A DNA stretch of 5,637 bases, from assembly GCA_946886805.1 (NCBI GenBank), contig CAMPJM010000299.1, forward strand, positions 1 through 5,637. Direction: 5' to 3'. The notes under the pieces are model-generated. The model was not told the DNA's origin, did no database searches, and worked only from the letters and a program-made list of their open reading frames with translations. The translations under genes and the position numbers were made by a program. Positions 1 to 5,610 of this stretch are shown in pieces (the stretch's first letter is position 1; the number at the start of each line of letters is the position of its first letter). The DNA is from an uncultured Flammeovirgaceae bacterium. Its GTDB lineage: Bacteria; Bacteroidota; Bacteroidia; Cytophagales; Cyclobacteriaceae.

Positions 1-1223
1 AAGTTGTTTTAGCTGCCCTCACTGTTTTTATTGCGCCCATTTTTTTAGCCATGAATGGTTATTATTCAATGAATTCTTTTGACCATCTATTCTGGGTAGC
101 AGGTGTCTACGTGGTTATGTTAATATTAGATAAACCTTCTTTAAACTTATGGATAGTGCTAGGTTTAATTCTTGGATTGGGCTTGATGAATAAGATAAGT
201 GTTTTGTGGTTAGGAGCGGGTGTTTTTATGGGCTTGGTTTTTACTTTGAACCGTCGTCTTCTACTTACAAAAGGGCCATATATAGCTGCGGGAATCGCAC
301 TTCTTATTTTCTTGCCTTATTTAATTTGGCAGCATGTTTATGACTGGCCTTTATTAGAATTTATTCAAAATGCTTCTTCTAATAAATATGTGGAAAATTC
401 AGCGTTTGATTTTGCATCAGAAGCTACTATGATGATACATCCGTTTAATTTTTTAGTTTGGGTTATTGGGTTGGGCTTTTTTCTTTTTCACCGGAATGGA
501 AAGAAATATAGATTGGTAGGGATAATTTTTCTTACGGTTTTCCTGATTCTGGTATCTAACAAAACGAGTAAAGCCGAATATTTGGCACCTGCTTTTCCTA
601 TGCTATTGGCAGGAGGAGCAGTATTGATTGGGAAATGGATTAATGAAAAACTTGCCTGGGCTAGAACCGCAATAGTCTTTTTAATAGTTGTAGGAGGTGT
701 TTTGACTGCTCCTTTGGTTGTGCCTGTACTCCCGGTAGAGAAGTATATAGGCTATGCAAAGGCTTTGGGGGAAGAACCATCTACTTCAGAAAAAAAAGAA
801 GTGGGACCTTTACCACAATTTTATGCGGATATGCATGGTTGGAAAAATATGGCCATTGAAGTTTCAAGGGTATACGAAGGGTTATCCGATGCTGAAAAGA
901 AGAATAGTGTTGTTTTTGGTCAGAATTATGGCGAAGCTGGAGCAATAAATTTTTATCGTAGAAAATATCCCCTTCCTCGTGCCATCAGTGGCCATAACAA
1001 TTATTGGATCTGGGGTCCAGGAGAAATTTCTAAAGACATAGTGGTCATAATCTTAGGAAGCAATTTGAAGGATAATTCAAAAATATTTGAACAAGTAGAA
1101 CAAAAAGGAACAGTTGTTTGCAAATATGCGATGCCCTATGAAAGCAACTTACCAATTTTCGTAGCTAGAAACCCTAAGGTATCTTTAGAAGAAATCTGGC
1201 CTGAACTAAAACATTACGATTGA
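1..1223 (+). CDS. GT-C membrane glycosyltransferase, family 39/ArnT-PMT-like (5' end outside window)
   Basis: The frame is open from base 3 to the TGA at 1221-1223, giving 406 visible residues. The ATG at 51 is internal: 16 in-frame hydrophobic codons precede it with no stop, so the gene begins before the window. Numbering from the codon at base 3, residues 17-27 read MNGYYSMNSFD, the usual loop of the ArnT/PMT-like family. About eight hydrophobic membrane segments follow, up to about residue 244. The remaining ~160 residues form a soluble, presumably periplasmic, C-terminal domain with NYGEAGA (308-314) and SGHNNYW (329-335), motifs I recall as typical of bacterial GT39 proteins. Enzymes of this fold move a sugar from a polyprenyl-phosphate donor to a lipid or protein at the outer face of the inner membrane. 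The acceptor cannot be told here. The catalytic acidic residue expected in the first loop lies upstream of the window. The gene converges on rsmG with a 28-nt gap. Confidence 0.85.
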   Translation, partial: VVLAALTVFIAPIFLAMNGYYSMNSFDHLFWVAGVYVVMLILDKPSLNLWIVLGLILGLGLMNKISVLWLGAGVFMGLVFTLNRRLLLTKGPYIAAGIALLIFLPYLIWQHVYDWPLLEFIQNASSNKYVENSAFDFASEATMMIHPFNFLVWVIGLGFFLFHRNGKKYRLVGIIFLTVFLILVSNKTSKAEYLAPAFPMLLAGGAVLIGKWINEKLAWARTAIVFLIVVGGVLTAPLVVPVLPVEKYIGYAKALGEEPSTSEKKEVGPLPQFYADMHGWKNMAIEVSRVYEGLSDAEKKNSVVFGQNYGEAGAINFYRRKYPLPRAISGHNNYWIWGPGEISKDIVVIILGSNLKDNSKIFEQVEQKGTVVCKYAMPYESNLPIFVARNPKVSLEEIWPELKHYD

Positions 1224-1251
1224 TATGTTGTGAAGTAGTTTTATGATAATT

Positions 1252-1911
1252 CTATGAAGGTATATAAACTACCTTTTTGGTTTCAAAAAAATCTTCTTCA
1301 AAAAAATCTGACAGGTTAAATAACTGGTATTTTACTTTTGCTTCGGAAAGCTCTTCTTTTAGATCTCCTCCTTTTAAATACAAGATTCCGTTTTTAAGAT
1401 AAGGAATTTCCCCCTCGTTAAATTTCTTTTCTTCGATCGGTAAACTATCTTTAATTTTTCCTTTTACCCAACTTTGAAATTCTGCCATTCTGGTAACCGC
1501 TCTGCTTACCACAAAATCGTACTTTTTGGACAATTCTTCCGCCCTGGCTTTTTCTGCTATCACATTAGTAAGCTGAAGCCCCTTTGCGATTTGCTTCACT
1601 ACTGTTATTTTCTTGCCGATGGAATCTACCAGGTGAAATTGAACATTAGGAAATAAGATGGCTAAGGGAATTCCTGGAAAACCACCTCCTGTACCCACGT
1701 CTAAAACGGTAGCGTCATCTTTAAACGACGTTACTTTGGCGATTCCCAAAGAATGCAGCACATGTTTTACATACAGCTCGTCAATATCCTTTCTGGAAAT
1801 CACGTTGATTTTAGAATTCCACTCTTTATAAAGCCCTTCCATCTGTTGAAACTGCTTTTTTTGAGTTGAATTAATCTCAGGAAAATATCGGTAAATAATA
1901 TCTGAATTCAA
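1252..1911 (-). CDS. rsmG: 16S rRNA (guanine(527)-N7)-methyltransferase RsmG
   Basis: RsmG (formerly GidB) transfers a methyl group from S-adenosylmethionine to N7 of G527 (E. coli numbering) in the 530 loop of 16S rRNA. In other bacteria its loss gives low-level streptomycin resistance. The protein is 219 aa, close to the usual 205-220. NVISRKD (36-42) is the family's N-terminal signature. LDVGTGGGFPGIP (70-82) is the AdoMet-binding motif I, with an acidic residue in VDS (95-97) placed to bind the ribose. VVSRAVT (134-140) is the conserved later motif. The C-terminal tail is lysine- and glutamate-rich and carries a small DFFEEDFFE repetition. The start codon is TTG (1911-1909). An in-frame TAA lies only four codons upstream and the next internal Met is residue 24, beyond the start of family similarity, so TTG is the best start. 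No clear Shine-Dalgarno sequence precedes it. The gene lies downstream of the sigma factor on the same strand after 188 nt. Confidence 0.96.
   Translation of the reverse strand: MNSDIIYRYFPEINSTQKKQFQQMEGLYKEWNSKINVISRKDIDELYVKHVLHSLGIAKVTSFKDDATVLDVGTGGGFPGIPLAILFPNVQFHLVDSIGKKITVVKQIAKGLQLTNVIAEKARAEELSKKYDFVVSRAVTRMAEFQSWVKGKIKDSLPIEEKKFNEGEIPYLKNGILYLKGGDLKEELSEAKVKYQLFNLSDFFEEDFFETKKVVYIPS
1257..1278 (+). terminator. Possible weak intrinsic terminator for the GT39 gene
   Basis: AAGGTA (1257-1262) can pair with TACCTT (1270-1275) across a 7-nt loop. A T5 run (1274-1278) overlaps the end of the stem. It lies 34 nt after the GT39 stop, inside the last codons of convergent rsmG, so the same bases would serve both as terminator and as rsmG coding sequence. 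The stem is short and AT-rich, so this is only a candidate. Confidence 0.25.
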
Positions 1912-1919
1912 GAATTTGC

Positions 1920-1938
1920 TTTAACTAAAAAGGTTAAA
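1920..1938 (-). repeat. Small inverted repeat in the rsmG leader
   Basis: TTTAAC (1920-1925) and GTTAAA (1933-1938) form a perfect 6-bp inverted repeat with a 7-nt loop. It ends 8 nt upstream of the rsmG TTG codon. In the mRNA it would be a weak AU-rich hairpin next to the initiation site, or it may be a protein site. Chance is possible in DNA this AT-rich. Confidence 0.3.
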
Positions 1939-2048
1939 TGTTAGCTCGTAGATTGCCCATTTGATTATAACCCTATAGCTGGCATTTCTCGCCTACACTG
2001 CTACAATTTATAATCCAATCACTTAATCTGTTGCGATACTTCAGAAAT

Positions 2049-2104
2049 TTGTAATTTGTAATTTCTAATCTATAATCCGTAATCTCTAATCCATAATTTC
2101 TAAA
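2049..2104. repeat. Phased 7-bp tandem repeat array (NNNTAAT)x7 plus a decayed eighth unit
   Basis: Reading the + strand from 2049, successive 7-mers are TTGTAAT, TTGTAAT, TTCTAAT, CTATAAT, CCGTAAT, CTCTAAT, CCATAAT and TTCTAAA. The TAAT core falls at 2052, 2059, 2066, 2073, 2080, 2087 and 2094 without a phase slip, while the three bases between vary. A further TAAT at 2024 is in the same phase (28 nt away). The last unit overlaps the TAG stop of the sigma factor gene (2100-2102). From memory, degenerate heptads of this kind recur in spacers of Bacteroidota and cyanobacteria. Their role is unknown to me. The array lies in the sigma-rsmG spacer and would be transcribed if the two genes share an mRNA. 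Confidence 0.85.
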
Positions 2105-2708
2105 TATGGTCTTCCTTTCCTTTCACCAAATCGTACATCAACTCACGGGCTCTATGCAATTGTGCTTTTACAGTACCCAAAGGAGCATCAAGTTCCTTTG
2201 CAATTTCATCATAAGATAGTTCGTCGAAATATCGCAGTCTTACAAGTCTCTGATACTTTGGCGGAAGCTTGGTGACAAAAATGCGGATTAACTCGATCTT
2301 TTGACTTTTAATCGCTTCTTCCTGGGGATCAAGGTTGTGGTCTTCAACATCAATATTGACAGAATCTCCATTATCATTTTTGAAGGAAGTATTTAAACTA
2401 AAAGTTTCCAGTTTCTTTTTTCTGATAAAATCTATAGCATTATTGGTAGCAATCCGAAAAAGCCAGGTGCTAAAAGTATAATCTTTCTTGAAGCGGTGGA
2501 GGTTTTTAAAAGCTTTAGCAAAAGCCTCTATGGTAAGATCTTCCGCATCATCAACATTTCGCACCATTTTTAACACCATATGATATACAGGTTTTTTGTA
2601 TCGCTTCATTAGCTCCCCATAGGCCTGTTCATCATTAGCAAGTGTTGCCGCATCGATTAGTTTAAAATCCTCTAATGCTTTTTCTGAAAATTGTTTATTT
2701 AATTCCAT
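2100..2708 (-). CDS. ECF-type RNA polymerase sigma-70 factor
   Basis: This 202-aa protein has the two-domain layout of group IV (ECF) sigma factors, which direct RNA polymerase to specific promoters. Region 2 covers about residues 28-98: the helix with AEDLTIEAFAKAF (55-67) is the core-binding part, and STWLFRIATNNAIDFIRKK (80-98) is the -10 recognition part. A charged linker of about 40 residues follows. Region 4 covers about 140-196, with LPPKYQRLVRLRYFDELSY (148-166) and the helix-turn-helix IAKELDAPLGTVKAQLHRA (169-187). I see no extra C-terminal domain. The ATG at 2708-2706 fits the family start and lies inside the end of the upstream glycosyltransferase gene (10-nt overlap, ATGGAATTAA), which implies translational coupling. 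No anti-sigma gene is adjacent: the flanking genes are a glycosyltransferase and rsmG. The regulon cannot be read from sequence. The stop codon sits in the last unit of a 7-bp repeat array. Confidence 0.94.
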   Translation of the reverse strand: MELNKQFSEKALEDFKLIDAATLANDEQAYGELMKRYKKPVYHMVLKMVRNVDDAEDLTIEAFAKAFKNLHRFKKDYTFSTWLFRIATNNAIDFIRKKKLETFSLNTSFKNDNGDSVNIDVEDHNLDPQEEAIKSQKIELIRIFVTKLPPKYQRLVRLRYFDELSYDEIAKELDAPLGTVKAQLHRARELMYDLVKGKEDHI

Positions 2709-3814
2709 TTAATATCTCTTGAAGCAAGTGCGGAAATGCCAGTTGCAATATAGTACATCACATATAAAACATCTAACAAAGGTAAGGCCCAGAGTTGGAC
2801 TTTGTCGCCTAACTTTTTAGAAGCTTTATAAAATATAAAATACTGAACCGCAATCCTCAATACAAAACCCCCAACTACAAAGTAAGGTTCCTGCCATAAT
2901 ATCAGTAGCACAATAAACGCTACCCAAAAGAAAAATTGAGACAAAAATAACAAACTTAGCCTGACCCTATCTTTTAGCCTATAATGTTTGCCTACAGAGA
3001 GGTGCCTTTTCTTTTGCTTAAAATATTCTTTCCAGGTTTTCTTTGGTTCACTAAAAACAATACTCTCTGACCCTATAACTACTCCGGTATTCTCATTTGA
3101 AGCATTCTTGTTAACAAACAGGTCATCATCGCCACCAGTTATATTCAAATGATCCTTAAATCCTTTTTTTTCTAAAAAGAAGGATTTTGAATAAGCAAGG
3201 TTTCTTCCGACGCCCATGTATGGTCTGCCCGCCAAAGCTAAAGACAAATATTGAATTGCAGTATATAATGTTTCAAACCGGATAAATAAGTTTAACAATC
3301 CTTTTGTCGGGGTATATTGCGAAAATCCTATTGCAATTTTCGTGCTGGAATTTAAAAATTCCTGTGACATGACAGAAATCCAGTTTGAGCTGGCGGGCAT
3401 GCAGTCCGCATCCGTTAATAGCAAAGTGTCATAATCAGCAAGCTTTATTCCAAGAGCCAAAGCATATTTCTTACTATTGATGTGCGGCGGAGTATGGTCT
3501 ATGTTTACTACTTTCAGATTTTTGATATTCTCCTTTTTGTTCGCTAAGAAACCTTTTGTTTCATCTGTCGACTTGTCATTGATAATGATTATCTCAAAGC
3601 GGTGAAAATTCTGCTGACATAAAGCAGGTATTAATTTTTGAAGATTCTCGTATTCATTTCTGGCACAAATAATGATACTCACCCCCGGGACATGATCATT
3701 GGGGCTAATTGGTTTTTTGCTTTTGAACCCTAACCGTGAAAAGAAAAATAGGTAGTAAAATAGTTGAAGAAATAAACATAGTGTAAATATGCCAATAATG
3801 CTGGTAGCAATCAT
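2699..3814 (-). CDS. Membrane-anchored family 2 glycosyltransferase, processive-type motifs
   Basis: This 371-aa protein has an N-terminal membrane helix (about 4-27), a cytoplasmic GT-A domain, and three to four hydrophobic segments at the C-terminus (about 285-308, 310-329, 341-362). GT-A features are VSIIICARNE (45-54), IINDKSTDE (77-85) for the nucleotide-sugar, DAD at 135-137 as the metal-binding DXD, and GGDDD (227-231) at the catalytic-base position. QKKRH (267-271) sits where processive members such as hyaluronan or cellulose synthases have QxxRW, with His in place of Trp. By analogy it transfers sugars from a nucleotide donor at the inner membrane to a lipid or growing glycan. Donor and acceptor are unknown. 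The ATG at 3814-3812 is preceded by an AT-rich leader without a Shine-Dalgarno sequence, as is common in Bacteroidota. The gene is the first of a unit with the sigma factor, whose ATG overlaps its last codons by 10 nt. Confidence 0.92.
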   Translation of the reverse strand: MIATSIIGIFTLCLFLQLFYYLFFFSRLGFKSKKPISPNDHVPGVSIIICARNEYENLQKLIPALCQQNFHRFEIIIINDKSTDETKGFLANKKENIKNLKVVNIDHTPPHINSKKYALALGIKLADYDTLLLTDADCMPASSNWISVMSQEFLNSSTKIAIGFSQYTPTKGLLNLFIRFETLYTAIQYLSLALAGRPYMGVGRNLAYSKSFFLEKKGFKDHLNITGGDDDLFVNKNASNENTGVVIGSESIVFSEPKKTWKEYFKQKKRHLSVGKHYRLKDRVRLSLLFLSQFFFWVAFIVLLILWQEPYFVVGGFVLRIAVQYFIFYKASKKLGDKVQLWALPLLDVLYVMYYIATGISALASRDIKWN

Positions 3815-3847
3815 TAAGGTATAAATTTTTTAAATTACAGGAGTGAG

Positions 3848-3855
3848 CAAATATA
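3848..3855 (-). promoter_or_regulatory. Candidate Bacteroidota -7 box for the GT2-sigma unit
   Basis: On the minus strand this reads TATATTTG, a full match to the TAnnTTTG -7 consensus of the Bacteroidota primary sigma factor. It lies 33 nt upstream of the GT2 ATG, which would give a short leader of roughly 25-30 nt. I do not see a good TTG-type -33 element 19-21 nt upstream, so the call rests on one box and its position. Confidence 0.4.
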
Positions 3856-3921
3856 GCTTTAAAACAAGAATTATACTTCGCCTTGTCAGGTTTTAAAGAA
3901 GATTATACAATTAAGACAGAA

Positions 3922-3933
3922 GTACTTAAGTAC
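3922..3933. repeat. 12-bp perfect palindrome GTACTTAAGTAC
   Basis: The 12 bases equal their own reverse complement. The site is about 70 bp upstream of the candidate GT2 -7 box, where a dimeric regulator could bind. With no second copy seen in the window, operator function is a guess. Confidence 0.35.
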
Positions 3934-4037
3934 AAATATCCCGTAATAATTGGATTCGCATAACGGTGGCAAATATTTAAGAAAAACCTGCTGTACTTTT
4001 TTTGGATTTTTTTGCTGCGGGCCAATTTTCCTCCTCA

Positions 4038-4069
4038 TTATAGATTTATTTTCCCATAAAAATCTATAA
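4038..4069. repeat. 10-bp inverted repeat with 12-nt spacer upstream of tgt
   Basis: TTATAGATTT (4038-4047) and AAATCTATAA (4060-4069) are exact reverse complements around a 12-nt centre. It could form an RNA hairpin in a long tgt leader or act as a two-half-site protein-binding element. It is not followed by a T run, so it is not a standard terminator. It lies about 200 nt before the tgt ATG. Confidence 0.5.
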
Positions 4070-4091
4070 AGGTTTCCCTCTTTCTGTATCT

Positions 4092-4112
4092 CTAAAGACT
4101 AAGGACTTTGAA
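4092..4112. repeat. Short 7-bp periodic stretch (CTAAAGA, CTAAGGA, CTTTGAA)
   Basis: Two adjacent heptads differ at one base, and a third more diverged unit follows in phase. It is too short to be certain. It shares the 7-bp period, but not the core, of the array at 2049-2104. Confidence 0.3.
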
Positions 4113-4188
4113 ACGATAAACAAAGAAACTTAAAAGTGATTTCGCCACTGTATTTTGTAGAAGTAGAAGTATATTTAAATAATAAAAT

Positions 4189-4196
4189 TACTTTTG
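4189..4196 (+). promoter_or_regulatory. Candidate Bacteroidota -7 box for tgt
   Basis: TACTTTTG matches TAnnTTTG exactly and lies 73 nt before the tgt ATG, implying a leader of about 65 nt. No TTG-type -33 element sits at the expected spacing: the nearest upstream TTTG (4154-4157) is 31 nt away, which is too far. Treat it as a partial match. Confidence 0.35.
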
Positions 4197-4255
4197 TTTC
4201 TTAATCGCGTTTCGAGCTAAATCAAAAGTTGGTTAGAAATGGAATACATTATTTT

Positions 4256-4262
4256 AAGAGGA
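4256..4262 (+). promoter_or_regulatory. Shine-Dalgarno sequence of tgt
   Basis: AAGAGGA lies 7 nt before the ATG at 4270 and pairs well with the 16S rRNA 3' end. Among the gene starts visible here it is the clearest such site. It supports the ATG at 4270 over the out-of-frame ATG at 4239, which opens only an 18-codon frame. Confidence 0.65.
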
Positions 4263-4269
4263 TTAATTA

Positions 4270-5400
4270 ATGAGTTTTACCGTAGAAGCCCAGGATAATT
4301 TAAGTAAAGCAAGAGTTGGTAAATTTAAGACAGCACATGGTGTGGTCAACACACCTATTTTTATGCCGGTCGGGACCGCGGGCACTGTAAAAGCTGTACA
4401 CCAAAGAGAAATAAAAGAAGACATCAATGCCGAAATAATTTTAGGAAATACCTATCATTTATATTTGAGACCCGGCTTGGATATTGTGGAGAGAGCAGGA
4501 GGGCTTCATGGTTTCATGGGCTGGGATCGCCCTATTTTAACAGATAGCGGCGGCTATCAGGTGTACTCACTAGCTGAAACTAGAAAAATTAAAGAAGAGG
4601 GTGTTACCTTTAAGTCCCATATAGATGGCTCAAAACACGTTTTCTCACCAGAGCGTGTCATGGATATTCAAAGAGTAATTGGCGCGGATATTATGATGGC
4701 TTTTGATGAATGTACTCCATACCCCTGCGATTATGAATATGCCAGAAAGTCTATGGATATGACGCATAGGTGGTTAAAAAGATGCTGCGATCACTTTGAT
4801 AGTACCTCAGGAAAATATGGTTACGAGCAACACCTTTTCCCCATAGTTCAGGGGAGTACCTACAAAGATTTAAGAAAGCAGTCGGCAGAAACTATTGCTT
4901 CATTCGACCGTGTTGGAAATGCTATCGGTGGCCTCTCGGTAGGGGAGCCAGCTGAAATGATGTATGAAATGACCGAACTAGTCTGTGATATACTGCCAGC
5001 AGATAAGCCAAGGTACCTGATGGGCGTGGGAACTCCCGCAAACATACTGGAGTGCATAGCATTGGGAGTAGACATGTTTGATTGTGTAATGCCTACCAGA
5101 AATGCAAGAAACGGAATGCTGTTCACTACAAATGGCATTATGAATATGCGGAATGAAAAATGGAAGGATGATTTTAGCCCTATCGATGATAATTTGGGAG
5201 GTTATGCAAGTTCTTTTTATTCAAAGGCTTATTTAAGACATTTAATTTCCAGTAAAGAAATTCTTGGCGCACAAATTGCGAGTATTCATAATCTTTCCTT
5301 TTATCTTTGGTTGGTAAGGCAGGCGCGCGAACATATTATAGCGGGAGACTTTACCGATTGGAAGAATAAAATGGTCGTTAAACTCATGACGAGGCTATAG
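4270..5400 (+). CDS. tgt: tRNA-guanine transglycosylase (queuosine biosynthesis), zinc-cysteine-less type
   Basis: TGT swaps guanine-34 in GUN-anticodon tRNAs (Asp, Asn, His, Tyr) for the queuosine precursor preQ1. The 376-aa protein is full length for the bacterial family (TIM barrel). Aligned by eye to the Zymomonas enzyme, key residues are present: D92 in DSGGYQ (general acid/base), D146 and C148 in FDECTP, Q194-G195, G220-G221 and V224 of IGGLSVGE (base pocket; the valine and C148 fit preQ1 rather than queuine), and nucleophile D271 in MFDCVMPTRNARNG, with R277 and R280 of the tRNA-binding loop. The structural zinc site is mostly gone: the three Cys positions are L309, G311 and S314, and only the His (H340) remains. 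I recall the same loss in other Bacteroidota TGTs, so it is probably a lineage trait and not damage. The ATG at 4270 has a good Shine-Dalgarno sequence. The gene stands alone between long AT-rich spacers. Confidence 0.97.
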   Translation: MSFTVEAQDNLSKARVGKFKTAHGVVNTPIFMPVGTAGTVKAVHQREIKEDINAEIILGNTYHLYLRPGLDIVERAGGLHGFMGWDRPILTDSGGYQVYSLAETRKIKEEGVTFKSHIDGSKHVFSPERVMDIQRVIGADIMMAFDECTPYPCDYEYARKSMDMTHRWLKRCCDHFDSTSGKYGYEQHLFPIVQGSTYKDLRKQSAETIASFDRVGNAIGGLSVGEPAEMMYEMTELVCDILPADKPRYLMGVGTPANILECIALGVDMFDCVMPTRNARNGMLFTTNGIMNMRNEKWKDDFSPIDDNLGGYASSFYSKAYLRHLISSKEILGAQIASIHNLSFYLWLVRQAREHIIAGDFTDWKNKMVVKLMTRL

Positions 5401-5453
5401 TGAAGGTACAATAACAATATTTAACCCGTTGTGTGAATTAAGTGAGGTTGATG

Positions 5454-5542
5454 AAAATCATTGAAAATTAGGCCATTTACTCCTCTCTTTTTAGGAGAGG
5501 GCAAGGGTGAGGTTAAATAAAATACTAATTTTCAATGATTTT
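5454..5542. repeat. 89-nt inverted-repeat element downstream of tgt (18-bp perfect arms)
   Basis: The left arm (5454-5471, AAAATCATTGAAAATTAG) is the exact reverse complement of the right arm (5525-5542). The 53 nt between carry a second, GC-richer hairpin. The right arm is followed by TTTAATTTTTAAATTTT, so on the + strand the long stem is followed by T-rich sequence and could end tgt transcription, although the closing loop is large. The nested layout also resembles a small non-autonomous insertion or palindromic interspersed repeat. No transposase is present, and I see no clear target-site duplication. Confidence 0.75.
5480..5514. repeat. GC-richer core resembling a dispersed intergenic repeat
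   Basis: CCTCTC (5482-5487) pairs with GAGAGG (5495-5500) over a 7-nt loop, followed by a purine-rich tail, GCAAGGGTGAGGTT. The pattern (pyrimidine-rich arm, TTTTTAG turn, GAGAGGG, then GGGTGAGG) matches, from memory, a sequence seen many times between genes in Bacteroidota and some other genomes. It differs sharply in composition from the surrounding AT-rich DNA. GTGAGGTT also occurs just outside the left arm at 5442-5449. Confidence 0.5.
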
Positions 5543-5610
5543 TAATTTTTAAATTTTGATTTCAAACAACGAGTTTATTTATTGCTTGCCGATTAATAAG
5601 ATTAGCATTA

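Larger units (their letters stand above)
3815..4269. other. 455-nt divergent intergenic region between the GT2 gene and tgt
   Basis: I found no convincing gene, tRNA or known riboswitch here on either strand. It must hold the promoters of two divergent units, and one -7-like box is visible for each. Other structure seen: a 12-bp palindrome (3922-3933), two T7 tracts starting exactly 10 nt apart (3997 and 4007) that could bend the helix, a 10-bp inverted repeat (4038-4069), and a short 7-bp periodic stretch (4092-4112). The spacer is long for two simple promoters, so an unannotated small RNA or a long tgt leader is possible. Confidence 0.6.

Noticed and set aside
51..53. ATG as the true start of the GT39 gene
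   Set aside because: The frame stays open to the left edge with hydrophobic residues that continue the membrane region, and family members have a further N-terminal part with catalytic residues.
754..948. 64-codon open frame on the + strand
   Set aside because: It lies wholly inside the GT39 gene in another frame, has no family features, and the GT39 frame carries clear conserved motifs across the same bases.
1474..1656. 60-codon open frame on the + strand
   Set aside because: It is antisense to the conserved core of rsmG, including the AdoMet-site region, and shows no recognisable protein features.
2049..2104. CRISPR array
   Set aside because: The units are 7 bp with variable positions inside each unit, there are no 25-40-bp repeats with unique spacers, and no cas gene is near.
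3950..4030. tRNA or other structured RNA gene
   Set aside because: A GGATTCGCA-like string suggested a T-arm, but no matching stems or acceptor ends are present.
4100..4269. preQ1 riboswitch in the tgt leader
   Set aside because: A queuosine gene makes this worth checking, but I could not find the short C-rich stem-loop with the A-rich tail of the known preQ1 classes close to the Shine-Dalgarno sequence.
4239..4294. Upstream short ORF or alternative tgt start at ATG 4239
   Set aside because: It is out of frame with tgt and stops after 18 codons. The ATG at 4270 has the proper Shine-Dalgarno spacing and fits the family N-terminus.
4860..5138. 92-codon open frame on the - strand
   Set aside because: It is antisense to the TGT active-site region, including the nucleophile motif. 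Its composition is what a shadow of that conserved frame gives.
5401..5415. GTG at 5400-5402 overlapping the tgt stop as the start of the next gene
   Set aside because: It reads only four codons before TAA and has no continuing frame.
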